Positions 7,106 to 11,556 of a stretch of DNA of 11,556 nt are shown piece after piece (positions within the stretch are counted from its first letter, which is position 1; each line of letters begins with the position of its first letter). Position numbers and translations under genes: made by a program. This DNA comes from Rubrobacter sp. (GTDB taxonomy: Bacteria > Actinomycetota > Rubrobacteria > Rubrobacterales > Rubrobacteraceae), in the NCBI GenBank assembly GCA_016781775.1, contig JADDPR010000247.1, positions 1-11,556 of the forward strand, in the 5' to 3' direction. The notes beneath the pieces are model-generated. The model searched no databases. It was not told where the DNA came from and saw nothing but the letters and a program-made list of their open reading frames with translations.

Positions 7106-7171
7106 CACAAAAAGCAAAACTGCACGGACTTGCCTTCGGTGCTCTGCTAACCGAGGGGCGGACCGAACGGC

Positions 7172-7242
7172 TAGAATTGGCAATAGCGTAGAGAAAGGAG
7201 GCGCGGCGCGGGCCGCTCCGGGAAGAGTTCAGGACCCGCGCC
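7172..7242 (+). promoter_or_regulatory. Leader of the 353-aa gene: -10 box, Shine-Dalgarno and GC hairpin
   Basis: TAGAAT (7172-7177) is a good -10 candidate, though no -35 was found. AAAGGAGG (7194-7201) is a perfect Shine-Dalgarno, but no ATG/GTG/TTG follows within 5-15 nt in any frame. Instead GGCGCGGG (7205-7212) pairs perfectly with CCCGCGCC (7235-7242), leaving a 22-nt loop. ATG 7252 is 9 nt after the stem. With the hairpin folded, the effective distance from the Shine-Dalgarno to ATG falls from 50 to 12 nt. Confidence 0.5.
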
Positions 7243-7251
7243 ACAGCTCGT

Positions 7252-8313
7252 ATGGGGAGTATACAAAGTTCGAGAGAGAACCTGGTAGTAGAGCATTATC
7301 GGCGGCGGGGCGAGTTCCGGGAAGCGGTCGAGGAGGTCCGCACCTATTGGCAGATAGACGACCCGCCAGCCCAGCTACCGCCCGAATCCGACGATATCCT
7401 CCTCCCCCCGTGCCTGGATAAGCCGAAGGATCTTTCGGGGCTGCACGCGGTGTGGGCTAACCATCCTTATCTCCCTCCGCTCATGGGGGGGCCAAGGGAC
7501 GACCCTGCGAGCTACGTGGTATGGCCTGCAGAGTGGAGCACGGCTTATCGAAACCTCGAGCGTCGCTGGGAGCTGGACCTGAGCTACGCTTTGCGTAACG
7601 GTAACGTCCCGGAGAAGTACTTAGAAGATAAAGTCCCTATCACAGAAGGGCAGTTGCCCTGGTATCGGTTCGCCGCCGGCTGTGTGCTTTACGACCCGCC
7701 CGAGGATGAGGAGAATCTACGGTTATTCGCCGAGTACGGCGGTCCATTGCCTGTCATTGGGGTGTTGACCAGTCGAAGGCTGCGAGAGCAACAGATAGAT
7801 GCTGCGGTTGGGGCCGCAGTCGACAAGATAATTTCCGACAAGATGTGGGAGCTGCGCCGGGAGCTTCCCGACGATCCTGACCGGGCGCGCTTTGAGGTCG
7901 TGAACCGCTTTAGCGCTGAGTTGCAGGCGGAGGAAGATCGGGCGAGGGATGACCACGAGATCGAGACGGACCTAAACCCGCCGAGCGGCTTCTACAACAT
8001 CGCTGTGGACCCGGCAAAAGATACCAAAGAGGATGTCTTGGAGAAGTATGCCAAGCTCCGAGCCGAGGAAGGGCTTTGCCCACCGGGGGGGCGGCCGCGC
8101 ATCAACCAACTCACCGCCATAAGGTGCGCGATCCTTTACGACGAGCAGAACCCCGTGGACCCGACGGATAAACGCCGTAAGCGGTGGACACACGAGCGCT
8201 TAGCCAAGAAGTTCGGGTTACTAGTTCAAACAGGCAAGAAGTGTGGGCTACCATCCAAGCGCTCCGCCCAGGAGCACGTGAAGGTTGGAAGAGAGCTACG
8301 CAGAAAGACCTGA
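7252..8313 (+). CDS. Hypothetical 353-aa protein with C-terminal HTH-like region
   Basis: I do not recognise this protein. It is hydrophilic, with no signal peptide or membrane segment, and rich in charged residues. Aromatic-rich blocks occur at YVVWPAEWSTAYRNLERRW (88-106) and QLPWYRFAAGCVLYDPPEDE (134-153). A helical charged segment spans about 175-240. The C-terminus, RRKRWTHERLAKKFGLL (308-324) followed by SKRSAQEHVKVGREL (335-349), could be a helix-turn-helix, which would suggest DNA binding. GGRPRIN (279-285) just before is basic. ATG 7252 is the only standard start in the frame, which is open back to a TAG at 7189, and it lacks a nearby Shine-Dalgarno. The gene is followed by its own terminator and separated from the primase cassette, so it is probably a separate transcription unit. 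Codon third positions look less GC-biased than in the chromosomal genes to the left, consistent with transfer. Confidence 0.75.
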   Translation: MGSIQSSRENLVVEHYRRRGEFREAVEEVRTYWQIDDPPAQLPPESDDILLPPCLDKPKDLSGLHAVWANHPYLPPLMGGPRDDPASYVVWPAEWSTAYRNLERRWELDLSYALRNGNVPEKYLEDKVPITEGQLPWYRFAAGCVLYDPPEDEENLRLFAEYGGPLPVIGVLTSRRLREQQIDAAVGAAVDKIISDKMWELRRELPDDPDRARFEVVNRFSAELQAEEDRARDDHEIETDLNPPSGFYNIAVDPAKDTKEDVLEKYAKLRAEEGLCPPGGRPRINQLTAIRCAILYDEQNPVDPTDKRRKRWTHERLAKKFGLLVQTGKKCGLPSKRSAQEHVKVGRELRRKT

Positions 8314-8340
8314 AAGAATAATCCGCAAAGAATCGTGACA

Positions 8341-8374
8341 CGTAAACCCTGCCCCCCGGTTTGCGGTCCTTTTT
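8341..8374 (+). terminator. Rho-independent terminator after the 353-aa gene
   Basis: CGTAAACC (8341-8348) and GGTTTGCG (8358-8365) form an 8-bp stem with one G-U pair and a 9-nt C-rich loop, followed after four bases by TTTTT (8370-8374). A competing longer-range pairing, CCGCAAA (8323-8329) with TTTGCGG (8360-8366), uses the same right arm. The placement 28 nt after the TGA fits a terminator. Confidence 0.7.
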
Positions 8375-8377
8375 ACT

Positions 8378-8383
8378 TATAAC
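8378..8383 (+). promoter_or_regulatory. Possible -10 box of the primase operon
   Basis: TATAAC (8378-8383) matches five of six -10 consensus positions and lies in the AT-rich gap between the terminator and the MerR-like gene. It would start transcription about 30 nt before ATG 8419. An alternative is TATCTT (8393-8398) with TTTTTA 17 bp upstream. Neither has a good -35. Confidence 0.35.
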
Positions 8384-8418
8384 TTCCCCAACTATCTTAG
8401 CCTTCGATGGAAGGCGTA

Positions 8419-8628
8419 ATGCGTATATCGAAGGTTGCCAAGCAGCTTGGGGTTTCTCCTCATTACCTGCGCCTACTCGAATGGGAAGGTCGTATCCCCC
8501 CAGCCCGCCGAGACTTCAACGGCCGCATCTATACCCCATTTGATGCTGCTCTGCTGAAAAGCATGGGAATTGGTGCTCGCCCCCGAAAGCTGAAACGTGC
8601 AGAAGAGGTGCTGGGAGAGGTGAGATGA
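8419..8628 (+). CDS. Small MerR-type HTH protein, possible excisionase
   Basis: This is a 69-residue, single-domain DNA-binding protein. MRISKVAKQLGVSPHYLRLL (1-20) is a MerR-type helix-turn-helix, followed by the wing EGRIPPARRDFNGRIYTPFD (23-42) and a short basic tail ending at EEVLGEVR. MerR regulators proper have a further coiled-coil and effector domain that is missing. Stand-alone winged HTH domains of this kind are typical excisionases (Xis/AlpA-like) or small regulators of mobile elements. I chose ATG 8419 over the in-frame ATG 8407 because GGAAGG (8409-8414) lies 4 nt before it and 8407 has no ribosome binding site. The TGA overlaps the ATG of the next gene (ATGA, 8625-8628). As first gene of the cassette it may autoregulate and/or direct excision. 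Confidence 0.75.
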   Translation: MRISKVAKQLGVSPHYLRLLEWEGRIPPARRDFNGRIYTPFDAALLKSMGIGARPRKLKRAEEVLGEVR

Positions 8629-8813
8629 GTAGCCCTCGCATCTCCTACACCCCACGTCCAAACACCGTACCCGAGGGCGAGGTTGCCTCGCTTGCCTCTG
8701 TCTACCGCTTCATCCTCGACAGCCATGCAAAGAAAAAGGCCTCCCGCCCCGGAGGCCCCGACGATGCGGAGGAATCCAAGAATGACCGCACCGCTAAACC
8801 CAAGTATAACTGA
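8625..8813 (+). CDS. Hypothetical 62-aa protein
   Basis: I do not recognise this protein. It is a short hydrophilic product with a proline-rich start (YTPRPNTVPEGEV, 8-20), one short helix-like stretch (ASLASVYRFILDSHAKKK, 21-38) and a charged, probably disordered tail. Support comes from position: its ATG overlaps the stop of the MerR-like gene by 4 nt, GGGAGAGGTG lies 3-12 nt upstream, and the next coding frame starts within its 3' end. It could be a small partner of the HTH protein or the primase, but nothing in the sequence shows a function. Confidence 0.55.
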   Translation: MSSPRISYTPRPNTVPEGEVASLASVYRFILDSHAKKKASRPGGPDDAEESKNDRTAKPKYN

Positions 8814-8979
8814 TAGCTCTCCGGAAACCCTGGTCGTCTTCGACCTTCGCGTGCATGGAGCGCGGTCTCGGTTGAATGACCAGAAGCGCGCCTGGGGTCG
8901 CCGCGCGAGCGTCGAGCGCCTGGACAAAGACCACTCCGCCCTGATCGTTCGGGCGGGCGGAGCTCGGAGGATAGCTTGA
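8782..8979 (+). CDS. Hypothetical 65-aa protein, overlapping both neighbours
   Basis: I do not recognise this protein. The frame is open from 8683, but I chose ATG 8782 because GGAGG (8768-8772) lies 9 nt before it and the upstream part only shadows the 62-aa gene. The product is basic, with a possible beta segment ETLVVFDLRVHG (15-26) and a second, DHSALIVRAGG (50-60), separated by a basic stretch (KRAWGRRASVERLD). It overlaps the 62-aa gene by 32 nt, and its TGA overlaps the TTG start of the primase (TTGA, 8976-8979). Without it, 8814-8975 would be an unexplained gap in an otherwise gapless cassette, which argues that it is real. Confidence 0.5.
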   Translation: MTAPLNPSITDSSPETLVVFDLRVHGARSRLNDQKRAWGRRASVERLDKDHSALIVRAGGARRIA

Positions 8980-11168
8980 GCGCCCTAGACAACGTGCTCG
9001 GGCGCCTCGGGAATGTCAAGCAGGAGGGCGACGGTCACAAGGCTAGTTGCCCGTGTCCAGATCACGGACAGGGCCACGGCGACAGGAATCCGAGCCTCAG
9101 CGTTGGCGCCGATAGCGAGGGCAACGTCCTCCTCAAGTGCTTCGCGGGCTGCCCCACGGAACTCGTTGTGGACGCCATCGGCCTGGAGATGGGCGACCTC
9201 TTCGAGAATCGCAACGGCTCGAGGGGAGGGGGGGCTTATACCTCCCCCAAACAACGGTCAACAGGTCAACCGGCGACGCTCGCGAACTACGCGGCCTACG
9301 TGAAGCTGTCCGAGTCCTTCCTAAAGGGCCTGGGGCTCAGAGAGTACCGCCACCTCGGCGAGCCGGCCGTCAGCATGCCCTATCTGGACGGAAGCGGAGA
9401 GGAGGTGCTCCTGACGCGCTCTCGCGTCTCCCTGACCGGGAGCCCAAAGGTAAAGACTCGCAAGGGCGACAAACATCGCCTCTACGGGCTCTGGAAACTC
9501 GAGGAGGCCAGGAAAACGGGCTACGCTTGGGCGGTCGAAGGAGAGTCCGACTCGCAGACGCTCTGGTACCACGAGGAGCCGGCGGTCGGGATACCGGGCG
9601 CGAATGGCTGGAAGGCCGAGTGGGCTACCGATCTCGACGGCGTCGGCAAGATCTACGTCGTGGTAGAGGACGAGGCGGGCGAGGCCCTGTGGCGCAAGAT
9701 GGCCGCAAGCCCCGAGATCCGGGAACGTCTCTATCGGGTGGAACTCGAGAGCGCGAAAGACGTCTCCGAGCTGCACAAGCAAGACCGCGGCGGTTTCCGC
9801 GAGAGGCTGAGGAAGGCCCGCGAGGCCGCCAGGGCTTGGCTCGACATCGCCGAGACAGAGCAAGAGGAGCGGAGCCGGGAGGCGTGGGCCTCCTGCCAGG
9901 AGCTGGCTGAAAGCGAGGACATACTCGCCGAGTTCGTCGCCGACCTGGAGAGGTGCCGTATGGTCGGCGAGAGGACAAACGCCAAGCTCCTCTACCTCGC
10001 AATGGTTAGCCGCCTGCTCGACAGGATCGTGAGCGTGGCCGTCAAGGGCCCGTCCTCCGGCGGCAAGTCCTACCTCGTCAAGCTCGTGTCCAGCTTCTTC
10101 CCCGAGAGCGCCTCAGTGAAGCTCACCGCCTTCAGCGAGAAGACCCTCTTCTACACCGAGGAGGCCCTCGCCCGCCGACACATCATCCTCTCCGAGGCTT
10201 CCGGGCTCGGAGACTTCCAGGAGTACGTGATCCGCACGCTCCTCTCCGAGGGCTTCCTTGAGTACGAATTTGTCGAGAAGACCTCCGAGGGTCTCAGGCC
10301 ACGCCGGATACGGAAGGATGGGCCTACCGGCTTCATCACCACCACGACTCGCGACAAGCTGCACGCCGAGAACGAGACGCGCTACCTCTCCCTCACCGTT
10401 ACGGATACCAGGGAGCAGACGCGCCGCGTCTTCCGTGCCTTGGCTGAGGAGCAGGTCGTGGAGCCGGACCGTGGGCGCTGGCTCACCTTGCAGACGTGGC
10501 TAGAGAGTGCCGAGCGACGTGTCACCATCCCCTACGCGGGGGCGCTCGCCGAGAAGATGGGCGACGTGGCGGTTCGTCTCAGAAGGGACTTCTCGGTCGT
10601 CTTGAGCCTCGTTCGGGCTCATGCCCTCTTGCATCAAGCGACCCGAAAGAAGGATGCCGAGGGGCGGGTGGTGGCCTCCCTCACCGACTACGCGCGCGTT
10701 CGAGACCTCGTCTCCGGCCTCATATCGGAGGGGGTCGAGGCTACCGTCCCCGCGACGGTACGCGAGACGGTCGACGCTGTCGGAAAGCTGATCCGAGATT
10801 CGGACGAAGAGTGGACCACGAACAAGGCGGTAGCTGAGGAGCTCGACGTGGACAAGGCTGCGGCCTCCAGACGTGTAAGGACCGCCATAAACCGGGGCTA
10901 CCTGAAGAACCTCGAGGAGAGCAAGGGACGACCGGCTCGGCTCGTGATCGGGGAGGAGATGCCAGAGGACCGGGAGATACTGCCCGCGCCCGTGGACCTG
11001 GAGGGAAGCGGTTGCACGGTTGACCGTGAACTCACGGAGATAGAACACCCCCCTCCCCCCTCCATACAGGCGGGGGTTACTCGTTTTAGGGGAGGGGGGG
11101 CTTTTACCTCCCGAGAAAACACGTCAACCGATCAACCCTCCGACGAGCGAGAGGAGTTCATCCTGTGA
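8976..11168 (+). CDS. Element-encoded primase/ATPase with CHC2-like zinc finger
   Basis: This is a 730-residue replication protein in several parts. A zinc-binding head (about 20-75) has C25-P-C27-PDH30, RNPSLSV (37-43) and KC55FAGC59, the pattern of CHC2-type primases of phages and plasmids. A TOPRIM-like part follows (about 165-260), with AWAVEGESDSQTL (184-196), VGIPGANGW (204-212) and YVVVEDEAGEAL (227-238), where EDE stands where DxD is expected. Next comes a P-loop ATPase: Walker A GPSSGGKS (358-365), Walker B-like RHIILSEASG (401-410), and TTTTRDKLHAENETRY (455-470) as a sensor or arginine-finger region. The C-terminus has a winged helix (TTNKAVAEELDVDKAAASRR, 614-633). It probably makes primers and unwinds DNA at the element origin. 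TTG 8976 overlaps the upstream stop (TTGA), and the TGA overlaps the next GTG. Two copies of a 50-bp repeat lie in its linkers. Confidence 0.82.
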   Translation: MSALDNVLGRLGNVKQEGDGHKASCPCPDHGQGHGDRNPSLSVGADSEGNVLLKCFAGCPTELVVDAIGLEMGDLFENRNGSRGGGAYTSPKQRSTGQPATLANYAAYVKLSESFLKGLGLREYRHLGEPAVSMPYLDGSGEEVLLTRSRVSLTGSPKVKTRKGDKHRLYGLWKLEEARKTGYAWAVEGESDSQTLWYHEEPAVGIPGANGWKAEWATDLDGVGKIYVVVEDEAGEALWRKMAASPEIRERLYRVELESAKDVSELHKQDRGGFRERLRKAREAARAWLDIAETEQEERSREAWASCQELAESEDILAEFVADLERCRMVGERTNAKLLYLAMVSRLLDRIVSVAVKGPSSGGKSYLVKLVSSFFPESASVKLTAFSEKTLFYTEEALARRHIILSEASGLGDFQEYVIRTLLSEGFLEYEFVEKTSEGLRPRRIRKDGPTGFITTTTRDKLHAENETRYLSLTVTDTREQTRRVFRALAEEQVVEPDRGRWLTLQTWLESAERRVTIPYAGALAEKMGDVAVRLRRDFSVVLSLVRAHALLHQATRKKDAEGRVVASLTDYARVRDLVSGLISEGVEATVPATVRETVDAVGKLIRDSDEEWTTNKAVAEELDVDKAAASRRVRTAINRGYLKNLEESKGRPARLVIGEEMPEDREILPAPVDLEGSGCTVDRELTEIEHPPPPSIQAGVTRFRGGGAFTSRENTSTDQPSDEREEFIL
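9222..9271 (+). repeat. Copy A of an intragenic hairpin-iteron repeat
   Basis: The copy consists of AGGGGAGGGGGGGCTT, ATACCTCCCCC, and then two GTCAAC repeats 8 nt apart (9257-9262 and 9265-9270). GGGGAGG (9223-9229) can pair with CCTCCCC (9241-9247) around an 11-nt loop. It lies just after the zinc-finger domain and encodes RGGGAYTSPKQRSTGQP (residues 83-99). It shares 40 of 50 bases, ungapped, with 11088-11137. Confidence 0.75.
11015..11063 (+). repeat. TTGACC palindrome and C-rich tract before copy B
   Basis: CACGGT (11015-11020), TG, ACCGTG (11023-11028) is a 6-bp perfect inverted repeat containing GGTTGACC, the inverse orientation of the GTCAAC motif of the repeats. It is followed by a tract of C6-T-C6-T-C2 (11048-11063). 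Bases 11048-11058 can pair with 11089-11099 of copy B as an 11-bp stem with a 30-nt loop. All of this is inside the primase coding sequence. Confidence 0.5.
11088..11137 (+). repeat. Copy B of the intragenic hairpin-iteron repeat
   Basis: The copy starts with the identical AGGGGAGGGGGGGCTT, then TTACCTCCC, and ends with GTCAAC (11123-11128) and ATCAAC (11131-11136). GGGAGG (11090-11095) can pair with CCTCCC (11107-11112) around an 11-nt loop, like copy A. It encodes RGGGAFTSRENTSTDQP (residues 705-721) near the primase C-terminus. The offset from copy A is 1866 bp, a multiple of three. Confidence 0.75.
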
Positions 11169-11506
11169 ACGTCCTGAGCCTTTACCGCGATCTCAAGCAG
11201 CGAGGCGTGATCCTCGAAGCCGACGGCAATCGTTTGAAGGTTAACGCCCCGACTGGCATTCTGACGAAGGAGGATCGGGAGGCGCTATTCCAGGCCAAGA
11301 CTGCACTCCTCAAGATGCTCTCCCCCCCGATCGCGGGGTACGAAGACGACGGTAGACGCTTCGATGCCAGGCTGAGCAGGCATCCCGGTTACACGTCTCT
11401 CTACGACCCCGTACACGATGAGTGGCACGACTTCCCCACCAAGGATTGCTACCCGTCCATCATAACCCTGGCGAACAAGCGGCGGGAGAAGGGAGGGGCG
11501 TCGTGA
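11165..11506 (+). CDS. Small protein with TubC N-terminal-docking-like domain
   Basis: This is a 113-residue protein. Residues 1-52 (VLSLYRDLKQRGVILEADG, then RLKVNAPTGILTKEDREALF, then AKTALLKML) follow the pattern of the small alpha-beta-alpha docking domain first described at the N-terminus of TubC. The pattern is an N-terminal helix, a beta hairpin with RLxVxAPxG, and helices with L..E.R..L...K..LL..L. Outside biosynthetic enzymes this domain is often seen in small proteins beside replication genes of actinobacterial elements, where its role is not known to me. The C-terminal half (GRRFDARLSRHPGYTSLYDPVHDEWHDF, given in two parts here: about 63-77 and 78-90) is unassigned. The GTG start overlaps the primase stop (GTGA), with AGAGGAG about 9 nt upstream. 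Its own TGA overlaps the next GTG. A role in protein-protein contact with the primase is a guess from context. Confidence 0.65.
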   Translation: MNVLSLYRDLKQRGVILEADGNRLKVNAPTGILTKEDREALFQAKTALLKMLSPPIAGYEDDGRRFDARLSRHPGYTSLYDPVHDEWHDFPTKDCYPSIITLANKRREKGGAS

Positions 11507-11556
11507 GCGTTTACGGTACTAGCCCCATAAGGCGGCGCCGTAGCCGGGAGGAGCTG
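11503..11556 (+). CDS. Start of a further element gene, truncated by window end
   Basis: GTG 11503 overlaps the TGA of the preceding gene (GTGA), with GAGAAGGGAGGGG upstream, and 18 codons stay open to the window edge: MSVYGTSPIRRRRSREEL. The basic IRRxR start is reminiscent of a family of hypothetical proteins I have seen next to such primases, but 18 residues are too few for assignment. Confidence 0.5.
   Translation, partial: MSVYGTSPIRRRRSREEL

Larger units (their letters stand above)
7106..11556 (+). mobile_element. Left part of a putative integrated element (continues beyond window)
   Basis: The stretch begins where the pilB/gspE homology breaks off. It carries a run of plus-strand accessory genes: an unrecognised 353-aa protein, a MerR/Xis-like HTH, tiny proteins, a CHC2-zinc-finger primase/ATPase and a TubC-docking-like protein. 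All are unlike the housekeeping genes to the left. Base composition between about 7106 and 8640 is visibly less GC-rich than the flanks. No integrase, tRNA or repeated att core can be seen, so the type (ICE, plasmid-like or phage-like) is open. The 7106 boundary is inferred from the homology break. Confidence 0.55.

Noticed and set aside
6551..7421. Plus-strand open frames across the ATPase remnant
   Set aside because: Their products are Arg/Ala-rich with no recognisable motif, while the minus strand clearly encodes the PilB/GspE C-terminus.
7480..8095. G7 runs in the 353-aa gene (about 7484 and 8086) as programmed frameshift sites or further repeat copies
   Set aside because: They lack the flanking AGGGGA, CCTCCC and TCAAC parts, and the frame stays open through them. 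Similar G/C runs occur in the core genes.
1..11556. tRNA genes, rRNA, CRISPR arrays, insertion sequences with terminal repeats
   Set aside because: None was seen on either strand by eye. In particular, no tRNA end lies at the proposed element boundary near 7105.

Overview
The window is GC-rich (visibly well above 60 percent) and looks like the chromosome of an actinobacterium, most likely Rubrobacter or a close relative. The pointers are a GT81-family glucosyl/mannosyl-3-phosphoglycerate synthase of the type described from Rubrobacter xylanophilus, an actinobacterial-style second EF-G, many GTG/TTG starts and many 4-nt stop/start overlaps. The genus is an inference from gene content, not from a marker gene.

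Region 1 (2-1877, minus strand) is a two-gene unit: a TetR-type repressor read first and a DHA1-type MFS exporter whose GTG start overlaps the repressor stop. A plausible TTGACA promoter lies upstream. Region 2 (1964-4071, plus strand) is a single EF-G-like GTPase with a near-ideal ribosome binding site and a GC hairpin after its stop. The histidine normally following DTPG is Asp, which places it with the EF-G2 paralogues. Region 3 (4239-6562, minus strand) is a tight operon: gpgS/mpgS-like compatible-solute glycosyltransferase, then three small-to-medium genes that together make a cobalt-type nitrile hydratase/thiocyanate hydrolase. Its beta subunit is split into two polypeptides, and the order betaN-betaC-alpha is the same as scnB-scnA-scnC of thiocyanate hydrolase.

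Region 4 (6598-7105, minus strand) is the 3' end of a pilB/gspE secretion or pilus ATPase gene. Its first two thirds are missing and a G-run frameshift separates it from its normal C-terminus. The break coincides with the start of accessory DNA that continues to the window end (about 7106-11556, plus strand). This looks like the left part of an integrated element. It holds an unrecognised 353-aa protein with a hairpin leader and its own terminator, then a translationally coupled cassette: MerR/Xis-like HTH, two tiny proteins, a 730-aa zinc-finger primase/ATPase, a small TubC-docking-like protein and the start of another gene. No integrase is visible; it may lie outside the window.

The most unusual signal is inside the primase gene. 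A 50-bp G-rich hairpin plus tandem TCAAC repeats occurs twice, in frame and ungapped, 1866 bp apart, with 40 of 50 bases identical. The second copy is preceded by a TTGACC palindrome and a C-rich tract that can fold onto it, so it is a candidate intragenic replication origin or primase/initiator recognition site. A second unusual signal is the leader of the 353-aa gene. A perfect Shine-Dalgarno sits 50 nt from the only usable start, with an 8-bp GC hairpin between them that would bring the two together.
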